NCBI RefSeq assembly: GCF_016463645.1
Contig: NZ_JAEMQX010000025.1
Location: forward strand, 1-41,019
Source of the DNA: Sphingopyxis sp.
GTDB taxonomy: Bacteria > Pseudomonadota > Alphaproteobacteria > Sphingomonadales > Sphingomonadaceae
Direction of reading: 5' to 3'
Length of the DNA: 41,019 bases
How positions within the stretch are numbered: position 1 is the stretch's first letter; each line of letters begins with the position of its first letter. Position numbers and translations under genes: made by a program. Positions 10,983-18,479 of the stretch are shown piece after piece. The notes beneath the pieces were generated by a model. It was not told the origin of the DNA. It did not search any database and saw only the letters and a program-made list of their open reading frames with translations.

Positions 10983-11642
10983 ATGCCGCAAGCCTATGAC
11001 CCTGCCGACTTTCCACCGCTCGCGGTCACTGTCGATCTCGTTCTGATGACGGTGCGCGACGGCCGGCTGGCCGTTCTGCTCCAGCGTCGCAGCGACGGCC
11101 CGCACAAGGGCGGCTGGGCGCTCCCCGGCGGTTTTGTCGGTGTCGACGAGAGCCTCGACGACGCCGCGCAGCGCATCCTTGCGGGCAAGGCGGGTCTGAC
11201 GGGCGGCTGGCTCGAACAGCTCTACAGCTTTGGCTCGCCCGACCGCGATCCGCGGATGCGCGTGGTGACGATTGCCTATTTCGCGCTGCTTCCCGCGGGC
11301 GAGTTGCTGGCCGCGCTCGACGAACGCGACGATCTGATAATCGCGCCTGCCGGTCCGGGCGAAACGCTGCCGCCGCTGGCGTTCGACCATGAAGAGATTC
11401 TCGATCACGCGATCAGGCGGCTGCGCGGCAAGCTGGCCTATGCACCCGTCGCCTTCGCTCTGCTCCCTCCGGTCTTTACCCTGCGCGCGTTGCAGGATGT
11501 TCATGAGGCGATTCTCGGCACCCGGCTCAACAAACCCGCCTTTCGCCGCCGCATGCTCGATACGGGGTGGATCGAGGGCACGGGCGAGCGCGAAGAGGGC
11601 GGCGCCTTTCGTCCGGCCGAATTGTTCAGGGCCAAAATATAG
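10983..11642 (+). CDS. nrtR: NrtR, Nudix-derived transcriptional regulator of NAD metabolism
   Basis: A 219-residue protein: a Nudix-fold N-terminal half (about 1-145) and a C-terminal winged helix (about 150-219). The Nudix box is degenerate: GGFVGVDESLDDAAQ is followed by RILAGKAGL where an active enzyme has REL-EE-G, so the pyrophosphatase residues are lost. That is the hallmark of NrtR repressors, which sense ADP-ribose or related NAD metabolites and control salvage genes. RRRMLDTGWIEGTGE and the RPAELF end resemble the family's DNA-binding part. The gene faces away from nadM-nadV. The ATG at 10983 has no ribosome site, and the predicted transcript starts at this base. Confidence 0.9.
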   Translation: MPQAYDPADFPPLAVTVDLVLMTVRDGRLAVLLQRRSDGPHKGGWALPGGFVGVDESLDDAAQRILAGKAGLTGGWLEQLYSFGSPDRDPRMRVVTIAYFALLPAGELLAALDERDDLIIAPAGPGETLPPLAFDHEEILDHAIRRLRGKLAYAPVAFALLPPVFTLRALQDVHEAILGTRLNKPAFRRRMLDTGWIEGTGEREEGGAFRPAELFRAKI

Positions 11643-11657
11643 GATGATCCGGCAGGA

Positions 11658-11673
11658 TGCGCCGCCCGGCGCA
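11658..11673 (+). terminator. GC-rich hairpin after nrtR
   Basis: TGCGCCG (11658-11664) and CGGCGCA (11667-11673) make a 7-bp stem with a CC loop, 16 bases past the nrtR stop, followed by a pyrimidine stretch (GCCTTCTTCC). It separates nrtR from the convergent DUF3325 gene and could work as an intrinsic terminator on the plus strand. Confidence 0.5.
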
Positions 11674-11710
11674 GCCTTCTTCCCCGGCTCGCTCCCAAAA
11701 GCCGCCGATG

Positions 11711-11995
11711 TCAGCGCGAAGAATTGCGCGAGGAACGCAACGACAGCATCAGCATCGTCGATACGGCACCGACACTGGCGGCACCGAGCCATTCGAGCGT
11801 CCCGGCCGCCCATCCGATACGATCGCCCGCAACGAAAAAGGCGAGCGCGAGACTGAACAAACCGCCCCACCGGGCACGATTTGCGGCTTTGCCCGTCAGT
11901 TTGCGCCCGAGCAGGTCGGACTGGTGGCGCGCTCGAGAGAGACAGAGCAGCCCGAAACCGATTGCGGTGAGAAGCAGGAGAAGAAGATGGATCAT
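11711..11995 (-). CDS. DUF3325 small membrane protein
   Basis: A 94-residue hydrophobic protein starting MIHLLLLLLTAIGFGLLCLS, with about three membrane segments and a short basic tail. This is the DUF3325 pattern; such genes commonly follow PepSY and DUF3649 genes next to siderophore receptors. No biochemical role is established that I know of. The ATG at 11995 overlaps the stop of the PepSY gene as ATGA, so the two are likely translated together. It is the last gene of the three-gene minus-strand set. Confidence 0.82.
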   Translation of the reverse strand: MIHLLLLLLTAIGFGLLCLSRARHQSDLLGRKLTGKAANRARWGGLFSLALAFFVAGDRIGWAAGTLEWLGAASVGAVSTMLMLSLRSSRNSSR

Positions 11996-13551
11996 GCAGC
12001 CTCCGCGGCCGTCGCCGTCGAGCGCTTCCGTGCCCCCGCGCCCGGGCTCACGGTCCGGCGCCACGCCTTCGCCGCCGCCCAGCCGAAGCCCGCCGCGACA
12101 AGCAGCATCGCCATGTCGAAACCGGCAAAGACCCGGTCGCCGGCAGCAAGGCTGGCGACCAGCGAGCGGTCGGTGGTCAGCGCGTTCACGATCGGGACCG
12201 CTGCGAAGGACATGGCCGCGACCGCCAGCGCCTCCGTCCATGCGCTCCGGGTCGGACGAGCGGCCGCCCAGACGAATATGGCGCTCCATGCGATGAAAAA
12301 GGCGGCGATCTCGCTGTCGCTTCGGCCTGTCGCGCCCGAGGGCAAAAGCCGGTTGGCGAGGAAATAGACGGCCATTGCGAATGGAAGCCCGGCGATCGCA
12401 CCGACGTTGAGCTTTTCGACAAGGCGAAACCCGAAATGCGGCCGGTCGGGATCGGGCAATCGGGCGCGGCGTTTCACCGTCCACAGGATGAGGCCCGAGC
12501 CCACCATCACGCATCCGGCGACACCCGAAAGGAAGTAAAGCGCGCGCAGCATGCTGCTGGCGAAGCGTCCGGCATGCAGGCCGATCATCGTCCCTTCGGT
12601 CGCGGTCGCGGCGCCCGCCGGATTGTGCGCCGAAACCAGCGTCCCGGTCACCCCGTCGAAGGTCAGCGAGCGCTGCCGGACCGACATGCCGGAATCGGGA
12701 GCGGTCGAGACGATGACCTGAGCGGTCCGGTCGCCGGGGTTGAGGATACGGACGCTTCCGGCACCGGCGCCCCATGCGCGCTCGGCGCGCGCAACGAGCG
12801 GCGCGACGGCGGTCAGCGGCGCGGCCCCCGCCTTCTCCGGCGGAGCCGGCCATGGGAAGGTCGCCTCGAAGAACTTTCCTTCGTCGGCGTAATTGGCGGC
12901 GATCCCCCACGGCATATAATGGGTCGCGAGGCTGACGAGCCCGGTATAGGTGATCATCAGGATGAAGGGCAGGAAGAGGACGCTCGACGCATTATGCGCA
13001 TCGAGCCAGCTCCGCTGCCCCTTGCCGAGGCGGAGCAGGAAGAAGTCGGCGATGATCTTCTTGTGCGTGACGATGCCCGAAAGGATCGCGACGAGCATCG
13101 CCATCGCGGCGACGCCGACGATCCAGCGCGCCCAGTACCAGTTGATATAGTGAAGATCATAGTGGAAGCGGTAGAGGAATTCCCCGCCGCGCGTTTCGCG
13201 CGCATCGGCCTTCCGTCCCGTCCCGTCGAGCCGCGCCGAGGTCGGCGCGCCCGCCGGCGCGTCGGGGCCATTGGCCCAATAGAGCTGCAGCCCCGCGGCG
13301 CGCTTGCCCGCCGAGTAGATCGCCCATTCGCTGGCGTTTGGCGCTTCGCGAGCGAGCCAGCGGGTCGCCGCCGCGAAACCGTGCGGCGCATCGGCGGGGA
13401 CGCTGCGCACCTCGGGCGTCATCCACGCGGTGATCTCTTCCTGAAAATAGGAGGAAGTGCCGGTGACGAAGATAGCGAAAAGCAGCCATCCGAGCAGCAG
13501 GCCGGTCCAGGTGTGGAGCCACGCCATCGATTGCCGGAAGCCGTTCCTCAC
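11992..13551 (-). CDS. PepSY-associated TM protein, likely ferric-siderophore reductase type
   Basis: A 519-residue inner-membrane protein of the PepSY_TM family. It begins with a helix (WLHTWTGLLLGWLLFAIFVT) and has the conserved segments YRFHYDLHYINWYWARW, GIVTHKKIIADFF and WLDAHNASSVLFLPF, rich in histidines suited to haem or metal binding, and later GLHAGRFASSMLRALYF. Relatives (PiuB/FoxB-like) are linked to reduction or release of iron from siderophores at the inner membrane; that role is inferred. The start is GTG at 13551, overlapping the DUF3649 stop as GTGA; a longer frame upstream runs inside DUF3649 and was dropped. Context: second gene after a siderophore receptor. Confidence 0.85.
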   Translation of the reverse strand: MRNGFRQSMAWLHTWTGLLLGWLLFAIFVTGTSSYFQEEITAWMTPEVRSVPADAPHGFAAATRWLAREAPNASEWAIYSAGKRAAGLQLYWANGPDAPAGAPTSARLDGTGRKADARETRGGEFLYRFHYDLHYINWYWARWIVGVAAMAMLVAILSGIVTHKKIIADFFLLRLGKGQRSWLDAHNASSVLFLPFILMITYTGLVSLATHYMPWGIAANYADEGKFFEATFPWPAPPEKAGAAPLTAVAPLVARAERAWGAGAGSVRILNPGDRTAQVIVSTAPDSGMSVRQRSLTFDGVTGTLVSAHNPAGAATATEGTMIGLHAGRFASSMLRALYFLSGVAGCVMVGSGLILWTVKRRARLPDPDRPHFGFRLVEKLNVGAIAGLPFAMAVYFLANRLLPSGATGRSDSEIAAFFIAWSAIFVWAAARPTRSAWTEALAVAAMSFAAVPIVNALTTDRSLVASLAAGDRVFAGFDMAMLLVAAGFGWAAAKAWRRTVSPGAGARKRSTATAAEAA

Positions 13552-13856
13552 AGCCGCCCTCCCCACGCGATGAGGCACCAGTCGGCAAAGGCCGCGATGG
13601 TGCCCGTCGCGATCAGTCCGGCCCACAGGCGCGCGGCCGAGCGGACGGCGAATGCCATCATCGCGATCGCCGCAAAGATGGCGAAGGAGAATATCGTCGC
13701 ACCGATCGACGCCTGCTGGGCACCGCCCGGCAGCAGCCGCGCGATCAGCATGGTCAACGCGCCGGTAACGGCATAATTGAGCGGAACCGCGGCGAACGCA
13801 CGCGCCGTGATATCGCGCCATCCGGCGCCGCGTAAGATCCGGGCCATCCTGCTCAT
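13548..13856 (-). CDS. DUF3649 small membrane protein
   Basis: A 102-residue protein with three hydrophobic segments (FAAVPLNYAVTGALTMLIARLL, SIGATIFSFAIFAAIAMMAF and LWAGLIATGTIAAFADWCL). Size and pattern match DUF3649, usually found as the first gene of a DUF3649-PepSY-DUF3325 set beside TonB-dependent siderophore receptors. The ATG at 13856 is 59 bases past the receptor stop; the gap carries palindromes typical of a regulator site, so the set may have its own iron-controlled promoter. The molecular function is not known. Confidence 0.82.
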   Translation of the reverse strand: MSRMARILRGAGWRDITARAFAAVPLNYAVTGALTMLIARLLPGGAQQASIGATIFSFAIFAAIAMMAFAVRSAARLWAGLIATGTIAAFADWCLIAWGGRL

Positions 13857-13866
13857 GCCGTCCCTA

Positions 13867-13892
13867 TCGCAACATTGCGACTGACTCGCAAT
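13867..13892. promoter_or_regulatory. TTGCGA/TCGCAA palindromes, candidate iron-regulator site
   Basis: ATTGCGA (13874-13880) and TCGCAAT (13886-13892) are inverted copies five bases apart; TCGCAA (13867-13872) adds an overlapping dyad with TTGCGA. The site sits between the receptor stop and the DUF3649 start. It resembles the elements upstream of the receptor (shared TTGCGACT and CGCAATAGC), so I read it as a Fur- or Irr-type box. The identity of the regulator is inferred. Confidence 0.5.
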
Positions 13893-13915
13893 AGCCTGAC
13901 TCCCTGTCCGGTGCG

Positions 13916-16030
13916 TCAGAAGCGATAGCCGATCGTGCCCATCACATTGCGCGGGGCACCGATGAAGCAGTCGCCGCGCGCGAGGCAGGAGGCGTAATAT
14001 TCGTTGTTGAGCAGGTTCGTGGCGTTGACCGCGAAGCGCCAGTTGTCCCAGTTGATTTCCGCCAGCGCGTCGACCGTCGTGCGCGACGGCGTGACGATCG
14101 ACCAGACCGGGCTGGTCGAGACGCTCTTGCCGCTATAGACGACACCGGCTCCGAGGCGAAGCCGCGCTTCGCCCGTCAGGCCGAAGGTCTTGGTCGACCA
14201 GAGCGACGCGGTGTGGCGCGGCATATAGTCGAGACTGGTGTTGGTTTCCGATTTGAGCTTCGCATAGCCATAGTTGGCGAGCAGTTCGAAATTGCCCGGC
14301 AGCGTGTGGCTGGCCTCGATTTCGAAACCCTTGGTGTTGAGTTCGCCCGACTGGGCCGTGCCGCCAGCGGCAAGATAGAGGACGCGGTTGCGCTCCTTGA
14401 TCCTGAAAGCGGTGGCAGTCACGAGCGTGCCCGGCGCGGGCTGCCATTTGATGCCCGCTTCATACTGCGTGCCGGTCTGCGGCCGATAGGGATCGCCGAA
14501 GCTGCCGTCGACATTTTCGATCCGGCCGGCGACGGGCAGGAAGCTTTCGGTATAGCTGAAGAAGGGTGAGAAGCCCGCGCCAAGCTCGCCGATGATCCCG
14601 GCGCGGAAGGTCGTGGCATTATCCTTCTGCCCCGACGAGCCGGTTACCCGATCGCGGCGGGCCCCCAGCACGACCGAAACGCGGTCAAAGAAGCGAATCT
14701 GGTCCTGAACGTAGATGCCAAGCTGCTTCTGGCTGTCCGTCGTGAAGGGGCCGGTGGCGTCGTAGGTCGCCAGCGAGGCATAGTCGATGTCGTAGAGATC
14801 GACGATATCGAAACCGTCGGCCGAGCGCTTGGCGACCTTGTTCCAGCTATAGTCGATGCCGACGAGCAGCTTGTGCTCGATATTGGCGCCGGTGTTGAAA
14901 TTGAACTGGAGATTGTTGTCGGTCGAGAAAACGTTCATCCGCGCGTCGTTGGCGCCTGCGAAAAGACCGATGGTGCGCCCGTCGGTGCCGTAGACCGAGA
15001 AGGGGTCCTGCGGGTCGGAATAGCTGTCGGCGTAATGGGTGTTATATTCGAGGTCGCTGTCGATATAGCGGGCCTTGACGCTGAGCTTGACCGCGTCGGA
15101 GAAGCTGTGGGTGATGGAGGCACCGCCCTGCAGCGAGCGGCCGGCGTAACGGTCCCAGCCCGCCTTGCCGACGAACGTATATTTGTCGAGCCGGCCCGAC
15201 GGATTGGCCGGGTTCGGACGGAAGGTGCCGACGATCGGCAGGAATTGCGAGGTCGAGCCGGTGTCGTCCTCCTGATAGAGGCCGGTCAGCACGATGTCGG
15301 TGTCGGGGGTGGGTTGCCAGCGGATCGAAGGCGCGAACATCACGCGGTCGTCGGGGACATGGTCGACATAGGTGTCGGCGTCGCGCGCGCGGCCGACGAA
15401 ACGGACCGCGAGATTGTCGGCGAGCGCGAGATTGACGTCGCCCAGCACTTCCTTGCGGTCATCGCTGCCATAGACGAGGCTGATTTCGCCGCGCGTATCG
15501 AAGTCGGGCGTCTTGCTGACGAGGTTGACGATGCCGCCGATCGAACCCTGGCCGAACAGCACCGAGGCGGGGCCGCGCACGATCTCGACGCGCGAGAAAT
15601 TATAGGGGTCGGACGTGATGGAGGCATAATAGGAGAAGATGTCGCGCATGCCGTCGCGGAACTGCAGCGCATCGAGACCGCGGATGTTGAAGCCGTCGAC
15701 GCGGGTGTCGCGGCCATAGGGATTGGCGAGGACGCCGGCGGCATATTTCACCGTATCGCTGATGCTGATCGCGCCCTGCGCCTCATATTGCTCGGCGGTG
15801 ATGACCTTGATCGGCTGTGGCAGTTCGGTCAGCGCGGTATCGGTCTTGGTTCCGGTATAGCCGGTGACGACGATCATGTCCTCGCCGGGGCCTGCATCCG
15901 CTGCGATGGCGGCCTCGGCGGTAGCGGCCTCGGCGGTGGCGGCATCGCCCGCCCCCTCGCCCGCCCATGCCGGGTTGATAACGAGAGCCAGCGCGGCGGC
16001 TCCGCAGAGCGCGATCGTTCGAACGGTCAT
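13916..16030 (-). CDS. TonB-dependent siderophore receptor (hydroxamate type)
   Basis: A 704-residue outer-membrane receptor. It has a signal peptide (MTVRTIALCGAAALALVINP, cut after AWA), a TonB box-like MIVVTG near residue 50, a plug domain with FNIRGLDALQFRDGMRD, VEIVRGPASVLFGQGS and GGIVNLVSK, then a 22-strand-type barrel ending in GTIGYRF. The end with ASCLARGDCFIGAPR, holding a cysteine pair, is typical of ferrichrome/pyoverdine-like receptors; the exact ligand cannot be read from sequence. The start at ATG 16030 follows AAAGGGAA; longer frames upstream have no similarity. It is followed by the DUF3649-PepSY-DUF3325 set and preceded by iron-box-like sites. An Ala/Glu-rich repeat (ATAEAATAEAA) separates the signal from the TonB box. 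Confidence 0.93.
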   Translation of the reverse strand: MTVRTIALCGAAALALVINPAWAGEGAGDAATAEAATAEAAIAADAGPGEDMIVVTGYTGTKTDTALTELPQPIKVITAEQYEAQGAISISDTVKYAAGVLANPYGRDTRVDGFNIRGLDALQFRDGMRDIFSYYASITSDPYNFSRVEIVRGPASVLFGQGSIGGIVNLVSKTPDFDTRGEISLVYGSDDRKEVLGDVNLALADNLAVRFVGRARDADTYVDHVPDDRVMFAPSIRWQPTPDTDIVLTGLYQEDDTGSTSQFLPIVGTFRPNPANPSGRLDKYTFVGKAGWDRYAGRSLQGGASITHSFSDAVKLSVKARYIDSDLEYNTHYADSYSDPQDPFSVYGTDGRTIGLFAGANDARMNVFSTDNNLQFNFNTGANIEHKLLVGIDYSWNKVAKRSADGFDIVDLYDIDYASLATYDATGPFTTDSQKQLGIYVQDQIRFFDRVSVVLGARRDRVTGSSGQKDNATTFRAGIIGELGAGFSPFFSYTESFLPVAGRIENVDGSFGDPYRPQTGTQYEAGIKWQPAPGTLVTATAFRIKERNRVLYLAAGGTAQSGELNTKGFEIEASHTLPGNFELLANYGYAKLKSETNTSLDYMPRHTASLWSTKTFGLTGEARLRLGAGVVYSGKSVSTSPVWSIVTPSRTTVDALAEINWDNWRFAVNATNLLNNEYYASCLARGDCFIGAPRNVMGTIGYRF

Positions 16031-16043
16031 GGCATTTCCCTTT

Positions 16044-16063
16044 TTGCGACTCAATCTCAATTG
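16044..16063. promoter_or_regulatory. Fur-box-like element ahead of the TonB receptor
   Basis: The 20 bases TTGCGACTCAATCTCAATTG lie 14-33 bases before the receptor ATG. They resemble Fur boxes of other proteobacteria (TTGCGA-like left half, TCTCAATTG right half) and share TTGCGACT with the palindrome before DUF3649. Lying in the leader, the site could block transcription when iron is plentiful. Assignment by resemblance only. Confidence 0.5.
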
Positions 16064-16073
16064 GGAAAAGGCC

Positions 16074-16098
16074 GCTATAGCGAACGGTTCGCAATAGC
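16074..16098. promoter_or_regulatory. 25-bp near-perfect palindrome between receptor and DUF4198 gene
   Basis: GCTATAGCGAAC, a central G at 16086, then GTTCGCAATAGC: every position pairs except one A/A. It lies 44-68 bases before the receptor ATG and 116-140 before the DUF4198 ATG, so one bound dimer could control both directions. A minus-strand -10-like TATAGC (16079-16074) lies in its edge. Confidence 0.55.
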
Positions 16099-16213
16099 AA
16101 GCTACTAATAATCGTTTGCAATAAGCAGCTCCGGTGGCCACACAGCGATGGCGCGGGCTCGCACCGCAACCCCGCGCCGAATTTCTCACATGATCCGAAG
16201 ACAGGACGTCCCG

Positions 16214-16861
16214 ATGAAAAAGACTTTTGCCGCCCTGATGGCCGTCAGCCTCCTGACGGCGCCCGCAACAGCACATGAGGTATGGATCGAGCGCGACGGC
16301 AATGCACCCGCGCGCGTCTATCTCGGCGAGCCGGCCGAGGTCGTCCCCGAAAGCGGCGACCCCGAATTTCCCAGGCTGAAGGCGCCCACCCTGTTCGCCG
16401 AGAGCCGCGATCGCCCCGCCCCGCTCGTGCGCCGCGCCAATCATATCGAAGCCGCGGTGAGCGCACCCGGCGACGTCCGGCTCGTCGACGAGAATGTCTT
16501 CGATCCCTGGGCCGGCGAGGACGGCAAGCTGCAGGGCGTCGTCTATCATGCGCGCGCCGGACGGACCGAAACGCGCCACGCGCTCGATCTGGAAATCGTC
16601 CCGCTCGCGGCGAACGGGAACCGCTTTGCGGTGCTGTGGCAAGGCCGGCCCCTGCCCGGTGCCAAGCTGACGGTGATCGATCCCGATCGCTGGACGAAGG
16701 CCTATGTCGCCGACGACAAGGGCGTCATTACCGCGCCCGAACGCGGCAAGGGCCGCTACCTGCTCTCGACGAGCAACGAGGTTGCCGGTGAACGCGTGCT
16801 CGGAGGCAAGACCGTGGCGAGCACCGTCCATGTCTCGACCCTGACCTTCGTCGCGCCCTGA
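16214..16861 (+). CDS. DUF4198 periplasmic protein
   Basis: A 215-residue exported protein with a clear signal peptide (MKKTFAALMAVSLLTAPATA, cleaved before HEVWIE). The mature part begins with the HEVW-type motif and is beta-rich, with GRPLPGAKLTVIDPDRW and DDKGVITAPERGKGRYL as in DUF4198 (PF10670), whose members occur with TonB receptors and metal transport genes. I chose the ATG at 16214 because it opens the signal peptide; the frame extends upstream to 16148 without support. It diverges from the siderophore receptor across a palindromic control region and leads a three-gene plus-strand run. Function unknown; metal handling in the periplasm is the likely theme. Confidence 0.82.
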   Translation: MKKTFAALMAVSLLTAPATAHEVWIERDGNAPARVYLGEPAEVVPESGDPEFPRLKAPTLFAESRDRPAPLVRRANHIEAAVSAPGDVRLVDENVFDPWAGEDGKLQGVVYHARAGRTETRHALDLEIVPLAANGNRFAVLWQGRPLPGAKLTVIDPDRWTKAYVADDKGVITAPERGKGRYLLSTSNEVAGERVLGGKTVASTVHVSTLTFVAP

Positions 16862-16890
16862 GGAAGGAAAGGCAGCGCAAGGAACTCCGC

Positions 16891-17400
16891 ATGGCATCGA
16901 GACGTATTCCGCTCATGAACGACGCGCCGGCGGCACGAACGATAGCGCCATGGAGGTCCGCAAAAATTGCGCTTGCGGCGCTCGCGGCGCTGCATGTCGC
17001 GGGATGCGATCATTTCCCGCAAGATCCCGGCTCCACTCTCGAAACCATTCGTGATCAGGGCGTTGTCCGCGTCGGCATCGAGCGTCCGGTTCCGCCCGAA
17101 GCCGCCAGGTTGCTGCAACGGATCGAGCGCGCGACGGGCGCAGAAGCCCGGATCAGCCAAGGCGGCGTCGAGCCGCTTCTCGCGCAGCTCGACGCGGGCG
17201 AGATCGACCTGTTGATCGCGCCGTTCGGCAAGCAGACGCCTTGGGCGACGAAGGCGGCGCTCTCGCCGCCCGTGCGCGTGGAGGGTCAGGGCGAGGACGT
17301 GACCGAGTGGCGCGCGGCGATGCGGAGCGGCGAGAACCGCTGGATCATGCTTGTCGAGACCGAGGCACGCCGCGTTTCCGGCGCTCCGGACGCGTCATGA
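16891..17400 (+). CDS. Half-size periplasmic solute-binding-like lipoprotein
   Basis: A 169-residue protein with a long N-terminus, a hydrophobic stretch (IALAALAALHVAGC) and a lipobox (VAGC, Cys39). The mature part begins like a family 3 solute-binding protein (TLETIRDQGVVRVGIERP, then GVEPLLAQLDAGEIDLLIAPFG), but only one lobe of about 110 residues is present; full members have 220-250. No frameshifted second half follows, because the next gene starts at once. The ATG at 16891 has AAGGA upstream; an internal ATG at 16915 is possible. Its stop overlaps the cation transporter start as ATGA, suggesting a joint role, possibly as an accessory or sensor domain. Confidence 0.75.
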   Translation: MASRRIPLMNDAPAARTIAPWRSAKIALAALAALHVAGCDHFPQDPGSTLETIRDQGVVRVGIERPVPPEAARLLQRIERATGAEARISQGGVEPLLAQLDAGEIDLLIAPFGKQTPWATKAALSPPVRVEGQGEDVTEWRAAMRSGENRWIMLVETEARRVSGAPDAS

Positions 17401-18356
17401 ACGCCTTGGCGGACACCCACGTCGACCATCTCCCGGCCGACATTCGCGAGACGCTGAAAAGTGCCGAGCGGCTCGAATGGTGGAACATCTTCTGGACGAT
17501 CACGATCGTCGTCGCGATGGGGCTCGTCCTCGGGCAGAGCCAGACGATGAAGACCGCGTGGATCGAGGACACACTCGGCCTCGTTCCTCCGATCGCCTTC
17601 CTGATCGCCGCCCGGATGGAACGCCGCGGCAAAAGGTCGCGCAAATTCCCGTTCGGGTTCGAACGCGTGAACGGCCTCGGTTTTTTCCTCGCGGCCGTCG
17701 CGCTCGCGGCGACGGGCGCGCTGCTGCTCTGGGATTCGGCGATGACGCTGATCGCCGCCGAACATGCGACGGTCGGTTCGATACGGATTTTCGGACGCGA
17801 CATCTGGCTTGGCTGGCTGATGGTCGCCGTACAGATTTACGCGATGATCCCGCCAATGATCATTGGCCGCAAGGAATTGCCGCTCGCCGAGAAACTCGCC
17901 GACAAGCTATTGCATACCGACGCGCTGATGAACAAGGCGAACTGGATGACCGGCGCCGCGGGCGTCGCCGGCATCATCGGTCTTGGCCTCGGCTGGTGGT
18001 GGGCGGACTCGGTCGCCGCGGCCTTCATCTCGTTCGACATCCTCCACGACGGAATGAAGGCGATCCGCTCCTCGACCGCCGAACTCGTCGACGGTACCCC
18101 GCGCGCACTCGCCAGCGCCGAGATCGCGGAGGAAGCCGAAGCGCTCGAAGCAGCGCTCAAGGCGCGCTATCCCGATGCGACAATCAGGCTGCGCGAAACG
18201 GGGCGACTGATCCGCGCCGAAGTGCACGGCTGCCTTCCCGACGAACCATTCGACGTGAACGGCCACTGGCCGGGCAAAGCGGAACGCAACTGGCGCCTGG
18301 CGCAAATCGCATTCGTACCGGCGGCGACACAATCCCCACCTTCCCCGGAAGAATAG
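17397..18356 (+). CDS. Cation diffusion facilitator-type transporter
   Basis: A 319-residue inner-membrane protein with six helices and a soluble tail (about 235-319). Family features are RKFPFGFERVNGLGFFLAAV, TDALMNKANW, WWWADSVAAAFISFDILHDG and SSTAELVDG. CDF proteins exchange divalent metal ions for protons. The usual metal-site residues are altered: where the family has HxxxD or DxxxD this one shows KTAWIEDTLGLVPP and DALMNKAN, so substrate or activity may differ. The ATG at 17397 overlaps the lipoprotein stop by four bases. Last gene of the plus-strand metal run; the 123 bases to the autotransporter end show no convincing terminator. Confidence 0.86.
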   Translation: MNALADTHVDHLPADIRETLKSAERLEWWNIFWTITIVVAMGLVLGQSQTMKTAWIEDTLGLVPPIAFLIAARMERRGKRSRKFPFGFERVNGLGFFLAAVALAATGALLLWDSAMTLIAAEHATVGSIRIFGRDIWLGWLMVAVQIYAMIPPMIIGRKELPLAEKLADKLLHTDALMNKANWMTGAAGVAGIIGLGLGWWWADSVAAAFISFDILHDGMKAIRSSTAELVDGTPRALASAEIAEEAEALEAALKARYPDATIRLRETGRLIRAEVHGCLPDEPFDVNGHWPGKAERNWRLAQIAFVPAATQSPPSPEE

Positions 18357-18479
18357 CCGGGCTGGCGGATTTTCCTCCTTGAAGAGGCGGAAGCATCACG
18401 CATCGCCATCATCAACTCCGAACCCTGACCGATGAGCGCGAGAAGAGGCGGCCGGCCTTCCCGCACCGTTTTCGTCCTG

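Noticed and set aside
16031..16897. Minus-strand N-terminal extension of the TonB receptor frame
   Set aside because: It runs opposite the DUF4198 gene, and a clear signal peptide with a ribosome site starts at 16030.
18432..18479. Terminator search between the CDF gene and the autotransporter end
   Set aside because: Only a GGCCGGCC palindrome and short CCTC/GAGG pairing are seen, without a T run, so no terminator is claimed.
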